In this document: piece by piece, positions 1 to 5,018 of the stretch
Position numbering within the stretch: position 1 is the stretch's first letter
Layout: the number at the start of each line of letters is the position of its first letter
Origin: an uncultured Bacteroidales bacterium
GTDB taxonomy: Bacteria > Bacteroidota > Bacteroidia > Bacteroidales > Paludibacteraceae
DNA length: 9,658 nucleotides
Assembly: GCA_937911235.1 (NCBI GenBank)
Contig: CALDPN010000128.1
Coordinates: forward strand, 1 to 9,658
Direction: 5' to 3'
The notes under the pieces: model-generated
What the model saw: the letters and a program-made list of their open reading frames with translations, nothing else
Told to the model about the DNA's origin: nothing
Database searches by the model: none
Made by a program: the position numbers and the translations under genes

Positions 1-396
1 TTCAATAATTTGAGATATAGAATGATTTAAAATTTTTATTTTCCCTTTTTTTGCAATTAAACAAAGTTCTGCATTACCTCTTGTATAATGCCCCATACCT
101 AAATGGTTTTTACCCTTTTTTGTTTTCTTAATCCAAGTAAAACCACAAGTTTTATACTCAAAGCCCCAAGCCTTAATAACTTCAAAAACACTAGGCAATA
201 ATGGCATTGTTACCCATATAAATAAAATGCAGTTACTGTCAGCTATTTCTTTTATTGGTAAGTTTTTAATGTCTTGAAGTGTCATAGTGTTATAGAAGGC
301 TTCTGCTCCTCTAATTGCTCCGTGTACACCTTGCATAACCATTTTATCGTTATATTTCCAAGGTGGATCAGCATAAATAATATTATATTTTTTCAT
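1..396 (-). CDS. MT-A70 family DNA adenine methyltransferase (C-terminus cut by window edge)
   Basis: This open frame starts at ATG 396 and has no stop before base 1, so 132 codons are visible and the C-terminal part is missing. AGGAGAAATT precedes the ATG. Early in the protein is NIIYADPPWKY (residues 5-15), whose DPPW is the catalytic motif IV of the MT-A70 family, which transfers a methyl group from S-adenosylmethionine to the N6 of adenine. The following ILFIWVTMPLLPSVFEVIKAWGFE (about 58-81) and RGNAELCLIAKKGK (about 107-120) also fit the family layout. Phage members are usually around 180-200 residues, so roughly a third should lie beyond the window. It follows a small membrane-protein gene by 8 bp and is the second methyltransferase of the operon. 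No restriction partner is seen. The target sequence cannot be read from the protein. The family call is strong; the role (protection from host restriction or regulation) is inferred. Confidence 0.9.
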   Translation of the reverse strand, partial: MKKYNIIYADPPWKYNDKMVMQGVHGAIRGAEAFYNTMTLQDIKNLPIKEIADSNCILFIWVTMPLLPSVFEVIKAWGFEYKTCGFTWIKKTKKGKNHLGMGHYTRGNAELCLIAKKGKIKILNHSISQIIE

Positions 397-404
397 AATT
401 TCTC

Positions 405-578
405 CTATGGTCTTGTTGATAAAAAAGATACTATAGTAGCTGTGCTTAATAATGCTAATATGACTTGATTTTGAGATAAAAAATAAAAAGGTGTTATGAT
501 AATAGATAAAATTACAAATAAAATTAGTATATGAATTATTCGTAAAGCAATTTCTTTTAATAAGTGTTGAATATTCAT
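405..578 (-). CDS. small two-helix membrane protein (57 aa)
   Basis: This ATG-to-TAG frame starts at 578 behind AGAAAGGAAAAATTAA, a good ribosome binding site, and encodes 57 residues. Two hydrophobic segments are visible: about residues 13-34 (IIHILILFVILSIIITPFYF) and 39-54 (VILALLSTATIVSF). A short N-terminus with H and K residues and a C-terminal STRP flank them. It is probably an inner-membrane protein with two spans. I do not recognise a family. Small size and two spans are compatible with a holin-like protein, but the place in an early operon between methyltransferase genes argues against a lysis role. Its ribosome binding site sits directly downstream of the closing strand of structured RNA copy A (595-686), so that RNA is well placed to influence its translation. 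Confidence 0.6.
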   Translation of the reverse strand: MNIQHLLKEIALRIIHILILFVILSIIITPFYFLSQNQVILALLSTATIVSFLSTRP

Positions 579-594
579 TTAATTTTTCCTTTCT

Positions 595-686
595 AAGCCC
601 TTGCCAAAGGGGGCAAGCTTCCCTTTGGACTTTTGTAATAAAATAAAGACTATCACTTATTTGGCTTGCCGTAATACTTAGGGCTT
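595..686 (-). ncRNA. structured RNA element, copy A (outer stem plus H-type pseudoknot)
   Basis: Read on the minus strand, a 7-bp outer stem pairs 686-680 with 601-595 (AAGCCCT/AGGGCTT). It is followed by the 9-nt AAGTATTAC and then GGCAAGC (670-664). A hairpin stem CCAAAGGG/CCCTTTGG (628-621 with 611-604) follows, whose loop contains GCTTGCC (618-612). That loop segment is perfectly complementary to GGCAAGC, giving a 7-bp pseudoknot. There is no T-run after the hairpin, so it is not an ordinary terminator. Its 3' end lies a few bases before the ribosome binding site of the 57-aa membrane protein. It is a diverged tandem copy of the element at 706-792, and the differences in both inner stems keep the pairing. 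I cannot assign a known RNA family. The pairing is read directly from the sequence; that it is a functional RNA is inferred. Confidence 0.7.
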
Positions 687-705
687 TAATTTATTTTGTG
701 AGACA

Positions 706-792
706 TAGCCCTTGCCAGAGGGGGCGAGCTGTCCCTCTGGGCTTGTTGTGGAATACTTAATTTTTATTGGCTCACCGTAATACTTAGGGCTA
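706..792 (-). ncRNA. structured RNA element, copy B (outer stem plus H-type pseudoknot)
   Basis: Read on the minus strand, the outer stem pairs 792-786 with 712-706 (TAGCCCT/AGGGCTA) and starts on the stop codon of the upstream methyltransferase. The invariant AAGTATTAC follows, then GGTGAGC (776-770). A hairpin CCAGAGGG/CCCTCTGG (740-733 with 722-715) has GCTCGCC (729-723) in its loop. GGTGAGC pairs with GCTCGCC over 7 bp, including one G-U pair that exists only on this strand. Compared with copy A, the hairpin stem changes A-T to G-C and the pseudoknot stem changes at two pairs, all with pairing preserved. The linker between pseudoknot strand and hairpin is long and not conserved (about 28 nt here, 35 nt in copy A), whereas the stems and the AAGTATTACGG stretch are. 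The family is unrecognised. Confidence 0.7.
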
Positions 793-1443
793 AAATAGTT
801 TTAATTGTGCCTTTGCGTTTTCTAATCTTTCAACGCTTGCTTTGTAATAATCCTCGTCTTTTTCTATACATATAAACCTGCGGTTAAGGTTATGGCTAGC
901 TACTGCAGTTGTGCCACTACCGCTGAAACAATCAAGAATTAAGTCGTTTTCGTTGCTATAATCTCTTAATATCATTTCAAATAGTTTTAAAGGTTTTTGC
1001 GTTGGGTGTGCTTCTTGTGGTTCTTTACTATCTCTAATAAAACCATCCCAGCGTAAACTATAAACTTTTGTGTTTTTATCAAAAGAAGTCCAAGCAATCT
1101 CTGCATCTGCAAAAGTTCTATCTGGTAAACCTTCCCTTTTATACCAAATAATCATACATCCGGTATTTTCTAAATTTTCAATAAAATAATTACCGCCAAA
1201 TATTATTTGATTTTTACTTACTCTTTTAATTTCCTTAAAATATTCTATTGAGGGTATTTCATTATCCCAATCGCATTTTTTGCATTCTTTAACCTTACCT
1301 CTAAAACTACCACCACCTACAGAGCCTTTTATTCCTATCCCATACGGTGGGTCTGTTAGCACCAAATCAATACACTTATCAGGCAATTGTTTTAATACAT
1401 CCATACAATCAGCGTGTATTATCTTGTTTATATATTGCTCCAT
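790..1443 (-). CDS. beta-class site-specific DNA methyltransferase (N4-cytosine or N6-adenine)
   Basis: This gene encodes a 217-residue SAM-dependent methyltransferase of the N4/N6 MTase family. The motif order is that of the beta class: DLVLTDPPYGIG at 27-38 holds catalytic motif IV (DPPY), FGGNYF lies at 82-87, HPTQKP at 146-151, and the SAM-binding motif I, DCFSGSGTT, near the C-terminus at 171-179. The catalytic motif therefore precedes the cofactor motif, as expected. The length is near complete for small phage enzymes, with a target-recognition segment probably at about 40-70 and 100-145. I place the start at ATG 1443, preceded by AGAAGGTTGAGG; a longer frame from TTG 1449 is less likely. 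The 5' end overlaps the 57-aa gene 1409-1582. It probably modifies phage DNA against host restriction. DPPY alone does not separate adenine from cytosine specificity. Confidence 0.93.
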   Translation of the reverse strand: MEQYINKIIHADCMDVLKQLPDKCIDLVLTDPPYGIGIKGSVGGGSFRGKVKECKKCDWDNEIPSIEYFKEIKRVSKNQIIFGGNYFIENLENTGCMIIWYKREGLPDRTFADAEIAWTSFDKNTKVYSLRWDGFIRDSKEPQEAHPTQKPLKLFEMILRDYSNENDLILDCFSGSGTTAVASHNLNRRFICIEKDEDYYKASVERLENAKAQLKLF

Positions 1444-1582
1444 CCTCAACCTTCTTTCTTATTGCTTCGCCTTGGTCGTGTAAGGCTTCTAATAAAAAAT
1501 CCACCTCTTTGGTGGATTCTGATTTAAATATTACTTTGTATAAGTCCGCTAGTGCGGTTATAAATTTTCTTTTCTTATCCAT
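1409..1582 (-). CDS. small charged hypothetical protein (57 aa)
   Basis: ATG 1582 is preceded by AGGAGATAGAGCAA, and the frame runs 57 residues to a TGA inside the start of the methyltransferase gene (about 35 bp overlap). The product is rich in K, E and D (MDKKRKFITALADLYKVIF..., ending KQDNTR), probably all helical, with no cysteine cluster and no membrane segment. I recognise no family. The coding region contains a hairpin followed by a T-run (1494-1518) that looks like an intrinsic terminator for the operon strand, which is odd inside a gene. The good ribosome binding site and fit in the operon support it, while the unusually long overlap is a mild argument against the full 3' end. Confidence 0.55.
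   Translation of the reverse strand: MDKKRKFITALADLYKVIFKSESTKEVDFLLEALHDQGEAIRKKVEDGAIYKQDNTR
1494..1518 (-). terminator. intragenic intrinsic-terminator-like hairpin
   Basis: On the minus strand AATCCACC, a 5-nt loop (AAAGA) and GGTGGATT form a perfect 8-bp hairpin (1498-1518), directly continued by a T-run to about 1494. This is the form of a Rho-independent terminator acting on leftward transcription. It lies inside the 57-aa gene 1409-1582 and upstream of both methyltransferases, so it could lower or gate their expression. The structure is seen; its activity is inferred. Confidence 0.5.
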
Positions 1583-1604
1583 TTGCTCTATCTCCTGTTG
1601 GTTG

Positions 1605-1886
1605 TTATTGATTTAAAATATCTGTTATTGTTTGTTTTTCATAGTCTGTTAAATAATCCCAAATATTATTTATTAAGTTTGCATAGCACTCTGTTTCTGT
1701 AGAGCCTTGCCCCTCAAAACCAGTTATAAAACCCTCTATGCCTTGATGATTGCAAATAATGCCATAATTAAAATCTGTTAAACCTACATCAATTGCGTTT
1801 AATAGGTTTTTAATTTTTTCTTTTTTATCTTTTGAAAAACAAAAATTTACATTTGCTTTATTATACATTTTTTCAACTTCTAACAT
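1605..1886 (-). CDS. hypothetical phage protein (93 aa)
   Basis: ATG 1886 overlaps the stop of the upstream coiled-coil gene as TGATG, with GAGGTGGAG as ribosome binding site. A reading from GTG 1889 would add one residue and is less likely. The 93-residue product reads MLEVEKMYNKANVNFCFSKD... with a helical N-terminal half, a glycine-rich middle (GIEGFITGFEGQGSTETE, about 51-68) and a helical C-terminus YLTDYEKQTITDILNQ. No membrane segment or known motif is visible. The overlap indicates translational coupling to the 273-aa gene, so the two may work together. I do not recognise a family. Confidence 0.75.
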   Translation of the reverse strand: MLEVEKMYNKANVNFCFSKDKKEKIKNLLNAIDVGLTDFNYGIICNHQGIEGFITGFEGQGSTETECYANLINNIWDYLTDYEKQTITDILNQ

Positions 1887-2707
1887 CACTCCACCTCACA
1901 TTCGCTGATTTTTTGTAGGATTAACTTACATATATCACGAGTTGGTATTTCTTCATCTTCAACTTCGCAATCGTCAAAATATTTGCACTCATAACAACCG
2001 TCAGCATTATGGCATTTACAGATTTCTGCAATCTCTTTTATCTCGGTAAGGGTTTTGTAAAGTTTGTTACAATCTTCTTTATTGCCACAAATACCACAAG
2101 TGTAGATATTGCATTTTTTCTTTAACTCATCATTCTCTGCTTTGAGTTGGTCGAGTTCATTTATCAGTCTATCATTATCCATTACAAGTTTTTCTACTTC
2201 TTTAACTTGTTGCTCGTTGCTTTCAATGTATATTTTCAACTCCTCGCATTCTTGCTCTTTTGCTTTAAGTTCTTCTTTAACATCACCGTTTTCTAATCTT
2301 AATAATGTTTTATCCATATTGTTTTTTATTGCTATTTCAAATTTTTCTTTTAATATTTTATTCTCTGCTTTGAGTTCTTCTATCGCTTCTCTCATATCGC
2401 ATTGTAGAATCTCGTTATCTGCTATTTGACAGTTTGCTCTAGTAAGTTCTGCTTTGAGTTCTGCATTTATCTCTTTACCTTCTTCTGCTTCCATTTTGTA
2501 GGCTTCGCATTCTTGCTCTTTGCGTAGTAATTTTTCTTTTAAAATGTTAATTGTTTTGTTCTTTTTTAAAATTCTTTTTGTGTAACAGTTATTTCTTTCA
2601 GAGCATAAATATTGGCTTTTAAAAGCTGTGCATTTTCCATTATCAGCACAATATCTAGTACACTCACTCACATCTACGCCATCTATTATTATCTGTTTAT
2701 CTGTCAT
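1886..2707 (-). CDS. Cys-rich coiled-coil phage protein (273 aa)
   Basis: This is the largest gene in the window. Its product has three parts. The N-terminal Cys cluster has C16, C20, C26, C35 and C41. A long charged coiled coil runs over about 46-198 and contains recurring ELKAEN-, KEQECE- and EELKA-type units. The C-terminal half-cluster has IYTCGICGNKEDC (C204, C207, C213), then C230, C232, C238, C241 and C247, and an ending of KLILQKISECEVE. The Cys spacing suggests metal binding or disulphide-linked knobs at both ends of a rod. Repeats are also present in the DNA: one 17-mer at 2244-2260 and 2505-2521, another at 2132-2148 and 2360-2376. The architecture looks like an uncharacterised protein class I have seen in gut-phage sequence, but I cannot name a family or function. 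The start codon overlaps the previous stop as ATGA. Structural scaffolding or DNA-associated roles are both possible. Confidence 0.85.
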   Translation of the reverse strand: MTDKQIIIDGVDVSECTRYCADNGKCTAFKSQYLCSERNNCYTKRILKKNKTINILKEKLLRKEQECEAYKMEAEEGKEINAELKAELTRANCQIADNEILQCDMREAIEELKAENKILKEKFEIAIKNNMDKTLLRLENGDVKEELKAKEQECEELKIYIESNEQQVKEVEKLVMDNDRLINELDQLKAENDELKKKCNIYTCGICGNKEDCNKLYKTLTEIKEIAEICKCHNADGCYECKYFDDCEVEDEEIPTRDICKLILQKISECEVE

Positions 2708-2883
2708 TCTCCCATATCCTCCATATACACACTTAATTCTGTTCTAACAGCGTTTATTCCAAACACTTTGCACATTTCAAAAATACCGTCTAAATATCCT
2801 ATGGAATAATCGCATTTTTCATCATAATAAGTGTGTAAGTCGTAAATGAGTTGTCTTATTTCTTTTATCTGTTTATTTATCAT
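2704..2883 (-). CDS. hypothetical small protein (59 aa)
   Basis: The ATG at 2883 follows AGGAGCAACA and the frame ends with a TGA overlapping the next gene's start (ATGA), so coupling is clear at the downstream end. The 59-residue product is MINKQIKEIRQLIYDLHTYYDEK..., with a helical N-terminus, two cysteines (C24, C38) and an acidic end (VYMEDMGE). No motif or membrane span is seen. It fills the gap between the 98-aa and 273-aa genes with no spare bases at its 3' end, which supports it as a real gene. Confidence 0.65.
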   Translation of the reverse strand: MINKQIKEIRQLIYDLHTYYDEKCDYSIGYLDGIFEMCKVFGINAVRTELSVYMEDMGE

Positions 2884-2891
2884 TGTTGCTC

Positions 2892-3188
2892 CTATTCATA
2901 CATTTTTGCTTCATTTATATATTTTGAATAAATCAAACTCCAATTTTCTAAGTTTTCTTCATATTTATCTTTATTATTTTTTAAATTTTCTATAGTTATA
3001 GTTTCGCTAAAACCATCAGGGTAAATAATAGTTGCTATTGAATGCCCCATTCTTTTATGCAAAAAAGAAATAACATAATGCCTTAAAATTCCTCTTTCAG
3101 AAATATAAGAAAAAACATCGCCAATTTTTAAATTATCTAGTTCTTTATAACAAAGCCCATTACTATTAGAAGTTTTAACATCTGTCAT
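2892..3188 (-). CDS. hypothetical protein, possibly a small beta-barrel (98 aa)
   Basis: The 98-residue frame starts at ATG 3188 behind GCAGGTAACA and ends with TAG, 8 bp before the next start. After a polar N-terminus, residues about 18-70 (LDNLKIGDVFSYISERGILRHYVISF..., HSIATIIYPDGFSETITI) alternate hydrophobic and polar residues in short strands. This suggests an SH3-like or other small barrel. The C-terminal 25 residues are helical and charged. The fold is guessed from pattern only. No catalytic motif, cysteine cluster or membrane segment is seen, and I recognise no family. Confidence 0.7.
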   Translation of the reverse strand: MTDVKTSNSNGLCYKELDNLKIGDVFSYISERGILRHYVISFLHKRMGHSIATIIYPDGFSETITIENLKNNKDKYEENLENWSLIYSKYINEAKMYE

Positions 3189-3200
3189 TGTTACCTGCTT

Positions 3201-3332
3201 TCAATCCTCTTTTAAAAATTTTGTAAGACTTTCTTGTATATTTAAATATTTTTCTCTAAAATTTGGATTAATAATCCCGCAAATATAATCCATAAACCAA
3301 ACAAGTGGCATTAATAAAACCCATTTAATCAT
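3201..3332 (-). CDS. mini membrane-anchored protein (43 aa)
   Basis: ATG 3332 overlaps the previous stop as TAATG, with GAGGAGGGAAAC as a strong ribosome binding site. The 43-residue product begins MIKWVLLMPLVWFMDYICGII, one hydrophobic helix (about 3-21), followed by a polar tail (NPNFREKYLNIQES..., ending FLKED). It is likely inserted in the membrane with the tail in the cytoplasm. Too short for standard ORF cut-offs, but position and coupling are convincing. Function unknown. Confidence 0.65.
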   Translation of the reverse strand: MIKWVLLMPLVWFMDYICGIINPNFREKYLNIQESLTKFLKED

Positions 3333-3727
3333 TAGTTTCCCTCCTCAAATAGTGTGCGTACTTGGTGTTTGATTTCTCTAGCTGTTTGTTGATAATCACT
3401 ATCACAAGTAACACAAGTAGAAAATTTATTATATGTTTCTATTAGTTGTTTTAAAGTGTTATCTTTTAATTCCTGTATATTAGTAGGATAGCCAAATAAA
3501 TCTTCATTGTGCATATTTATTAGTATCAACTCCAACAATATACTGTCAGTGATTTGTGGTTTTTGCATTATCCTCGCATCACATTCTTTTGTAACTGCTT
3601 GTTTTGGACACTTACTATTAAATTTGCCAACATCATTAATAGGACAATTACAATCGTGATAACAACAATATGGCATTGGCTCAATCCCAAATGTATCAAA
3701 AAACTGTTTCTCTAGTTTGTTATTCAT
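3332..3727 (-). CDS. Cys-rich hypothetical phage protein (131 aa)
   Basis: The gene starts at ATG 3727, overlapping the end of the 25-aa gene by 8 bp, and stops in a TAATG overlap with the next gene. The N-terminal third (residues 10-50) reads FDTFGIEPMPYCCYHDC and carries C21, C22, C26, C28, C40 and C49, probably a metal-binding knuckle. The middle QITDSILLELILIN (58-71) and the end REIKHQVRTLFEEGN are helical, with a further CVTC at 105-108. The arrangement resembles uncharacterised phage proteins with a leading Cys module and a helical tail, but I cannot name a family. It sits among other Cys-rich genes (1886-2707, 3797-3991, 3993-4205), suggesting a shared theme. Confidence 0.75.
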   Translation of the reverse strand: MNNKLEKQFFDTFGIEPMPYCCYHDCNCPINDVGKFNSKCPKQAVTKECDARIMQKPQITDSILLELILINMHNEDLFGYPTNIQELKDNTLKQLIETYNKFSTCVTCDSDYQQTAREIKHQVRTLFEEGN

Positions 3728-3797
3728 CTTTAAACCCCCAATGTATAAATCCTGCTATAATTGCTGTCACTACTAACATTCCTAATAAATCTTCCAT
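3720..3797 (-). CDS. micro membrane protein (25 aa)
   Basis: A 26-codon frame begins at ATG 3797 in a TAATG overlap with the preceding Cys-rich gene, with AAAGGATAAGTA as ribosome binding site. Its TAA lies just inside the start of the 131-aa gene. The product MEDLLGMLVVTAIIAGFIHW (plus GFKDE) is one membrane helix (about 4-20) with acidic and charged ends. Both junctions are coupled, as for neighbouring genes, so it is unlikely to be chance. Function unknown. Confidence 0.6.
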   Translation of the reverse strand: MEDLLGMLVVTAIIAGFIHWGFKDE

Positions 3798-3991
3798 TAC
3801 TTATCCTTTCTATACCTCTCACAAGTTGCTTCAAAAAATTCCGCTATATCAGGGTTAAGAATCCTTTCTTTTACTTCCTCATAATGGTTATAATTAGACC
3901 AGTAACCGCAATCAGTATTAAAACACTCATTACAGTTATAGATTTCTTGGTCTTTATAAAAAACCATTGGCTCGCATAAATATCTTCGCAT
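3797..3991 (-). CDS. Cys-rich mini-protein, paralogue of the upstream gene (64 aa)
   Basis: The gene starts at ATG 3991 with AAGGAGCTTTAAA upstream, 1 bp after the previous stop. Near the middle is YNCNECFNTDCGYWSNYN (18-35), with C20, C23 and C28, and CEP occurs at 6-8. The upstream gene has the same order: CEP, then YNC-x2-C-x4-C-x-YW-x2-YN. Four conserved cysteines suggest a small zinc site. The C-terminal half is helical and charged (HYEEVKERILNPDIAEFFEATCERYRK). The two probably arose by duplication and have since diverged outside the motif. No known family is recognised. Confidence 0.75.
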   Translation of the reverse strand: MRRYLCEPMVFYKDQEIYNCNECFNTDCGYWSNYNHYEEVKERILNPDIAEFFEATCERYRKDK

Positions 3992-3992
3992 T

Positions 3993-4205
3993 TTAAAGCT
4001 CCTTATTGTTATATTCGTGCCAATATTCGCATTCGTTATTATCGCAAATTTCGCAATTATAAGTGTAATCCATCGAGTAACCGTCTGGCTCGTATGCTCT
4101 TTCTGCTTTAATTATTGTAGGCTCACAACCACAACAAGCTTCATCTCTTGCTCGTTCATATTCTGCCTCTGCTCGTCTATACATTATTTCTTGTAAATAG
4201 TCCAT
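3993..4205 (-). CDS. Cys-rich mini-protein, paralogue of the downstream gene (70 aa)
   Basis: I prefer ATG 4205 (or the adjacent ATG 4208) because AGGAGG lies immediately upstream and the previous gene ends at 4214. The longer frame from TTG 4244 would overlap that gene by 30 bp and has no better site. The 70-residue product has a helical, charged N-terminus (MDYLQEIMYRRAEAEYERAR), a CCGCEP cluster at 24-29, and YNCEICDNNECEYWHEYNN at 49-67. The motif matches that of the next gene position by position. It probably binds one zinc ion through the CEP cysteine and C51, C54 and C59. Whether it contacts nucleic acid or protein cannot be told. Confidence 0.72.
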   Translation of the reverse strand: MDYLQEIMYRRAEAEYERARDEACCGCEPTIIKAERAYEPDGYSMDYTYNCEICDNNECEYWHEYNNKEL

Positions 4206-4213
4206 CATTCCTC

Positions 4214-4465
4214 CTATGGTAAACATTCTGCATATTCGTTCCAAGCACCTAAATATAAGCTTTCAAATGCTTCTCTGTTTTTATTTAACAAATTTTGTAC
4301 TTCTTCTTCTGCACGTTTTTCAGGAGATTTCTGCATAAAAAAAGGGATTTGTACTCCAGTTTCTTGTAAATCCCTAAAATGATTAGTCATTTTTGCTTGT
4401 AATATTGTTGCTTTATGTATTTTCACATAAATTTTAAATTCATCTTCTAAGCTTAGCTCTCGCAT
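4214..4465 (-). CDS. hypothetical helical protein (83 aa)
   Basis: The start is set at ATG 4465, which has GGAGGATTATGT upstream; the longer reading from GTG 4480 would place its first codons over this ribosome binding site. The 83-residue product, MRELSLEDEFKIYVKIHKAT... to ...YAECLP, is mostly helical and charged, with no cysteine motif or membrane span. It overlaps the previous gene by 13 bp. An unusual feature is a long hairpin plus T-run inside the gene (4337-4375) that resembles an intrinsic terminator. Family not recognised. Confidence 0.7.
   Translation of the reverse strand: MRELSLEDEFKIYVKIHKATILQAKMTNHFRDLQETGVQIPFFMQKSPEKRAEEEVQNLLNKNREAFESLYLGAWNEYAECLP
4337..4375 (-). terminator. 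intragenic intrinsic-terminator-like hairpin
   Basis: On the minus strand AGGGATTT (4375-4368) and AAATCCCT (4350-4343) form an 8-bp stem around a 17-nt loop, followed at once by seven T (4343-4337). It lies within the 83-aa gene, so coding constraint alone would have to explain it if it is inactive. The stem is AT-rich at its inner end, so activity may be partial. Confidence 0.4.
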
Positions 4466-4734
4466 ACATAATCCTCCCACTCTATAGCTTTAATGTTATA
4501 TAAGCTAAAATGTTTTTTAAGTTTTTCTGCTTCTTTTACTCTGTTACGAATCCAAAGCAAAGTATAAAGTGTGTTTAATAAATCTCTTGTTAAAAAGAAT
4601 CTTGCGTTTATGCCTGTACTTAATTTATTAACTTTAAACTTGTTAAACTTATAATTGCTCATATAAACATATAAAGTTTGTATGTTCATTGATGTTATTA
4701 TTTTTGATAATTCTTTTACTGATGTTGTTTCCAT
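4453..4734 (-). CDS. hypothetical basic protein (93 aa)
   Basis: ATG 4734 has AGGAGCAATT upstream and overlaps the end of the zinc-ribbon gene by 19 bp. The 93-residue product reads METTSVKELSKIITSMNIQT... and is rich in lysine, with a helix at about 52-75 (LNTLYTLLWIRNRVKEAEKLKK) and an end of IEWEDYVCES. The start VKELSKIITSMNIQTLYVYMSNYKFNKFKV has a weak helix-turn-helix look, so DNA binding is possible but unproved. No family recognised. Confidence 0.72.
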   Translation of the reverse strand: METTSVKELSKIITSMNIQTLYVYMSNYKFNKFKVNKLSTGINARFFLTRDLLNTLYTLLWIRNRVKEAEKLKKHFSLYNIKAIEWEDYVCES

Positions 4735-5018
4735 AATTGCTCCTGTCTTCTACATTGTTTGCAAATTCTCTTTTGTCCTTCAAATTCGCTAACTGGTTTT
4801 ATTTCGTTACACCTCGTACAAGCTCTATATCTTACTTTTGCAAACTTTCTAGGCTTTGTAGGAGTATTAAAATAAGTGTTTGGTGCGCCAGCATTTTGTC
4901 TTAAAAGATAATCCCAAACCTCTTGTTCGTCTGGTGATAATCTCAAATAAACATTTATAAAATCTCTTAGATAACTTACTGCGTTCCATTCTTTTATAGG
5001 TTGCTCACGCTCGGACAT
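4716..5018 (-). CDS. CxxC zinc-ribbon protein (100 aa)
   Basis: The gene starts at ATG 5018 with AAGGAG about 11 nt upstream, inside the end of the LuxR-type gene (25 bp overlap). The N-terminal two thirds are helical and contain RLSPDEQEVWDYLLRQNAG (26-44). The C-terminus carries ACTRCNEIKPVSEFEGQKR and ICKQCRR, that is C67, C70, C86 and C89: a classic CxxC-x15-CxxC zinc ribbon of the kind found ahead of HNH nuclease cores and in small phage regulators. The nuclease part itself is absent, since the protein ends 11 residues after the last cysteine. It is either a stand-alone zinc-ribbon DNA/RNA-binding protein or the remnant of an HNH enzyme. It sits next to two HTH genes, which fits regulation. 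Confidence 0.75.
   Translation of the reverse strand: MSEREQPIKEWNAVSYLRDFINVYLRLSPDEQEVWDYLLRQNAGAPNTYFNTPTKPRKFAKVRYRACTRCNEIKPVSEFEGQKRICKQCRRQEQLWKQHQ

Noticed and set aside
274..468. Plus-strand open frame across the MT-A70 start
   Set aside because: It is antisense to the start of a clear methyltransferase and to a coupled small gene, with no family likeness.
595..792. Reading the two tandem elements as ordinary terminators, or as a twister, pistol or HDV-like ribozyme
   Set aside because: No T-run follows the hairpins, so they are not intrinsic terminators. The order of stems (outer stem, pseudoknot strand, hairpin holding the partner in its loop) and the conserved bases do not match the ribozyme layouts I can recall.
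595..792. Type III toxin-antitoxin RNA repeats (ToxI-like pseudoknots)
   Set aside because: ToxI-type repeats are shorter (about 35-45 nt) and stand before a toxN-like gene. Here the units are about 90 nt, and the next genes are a membrane protein and an MT-A70 methyltransferase.
2109..2429. Long plus-strand frame opposite the coiled-coil gene
   Set aside because: It is a serine/leucine/phenylalanine-rich shadow of the Glu/Lys-rich coiled coil on the other strand and has no plausible protein character.
4716..5018. Complete HNH nuclease
   Set aside because: Only the leading CxxC-x15-CxxC zinc ribbon is present; the protein ends before any His-Asn-His core.
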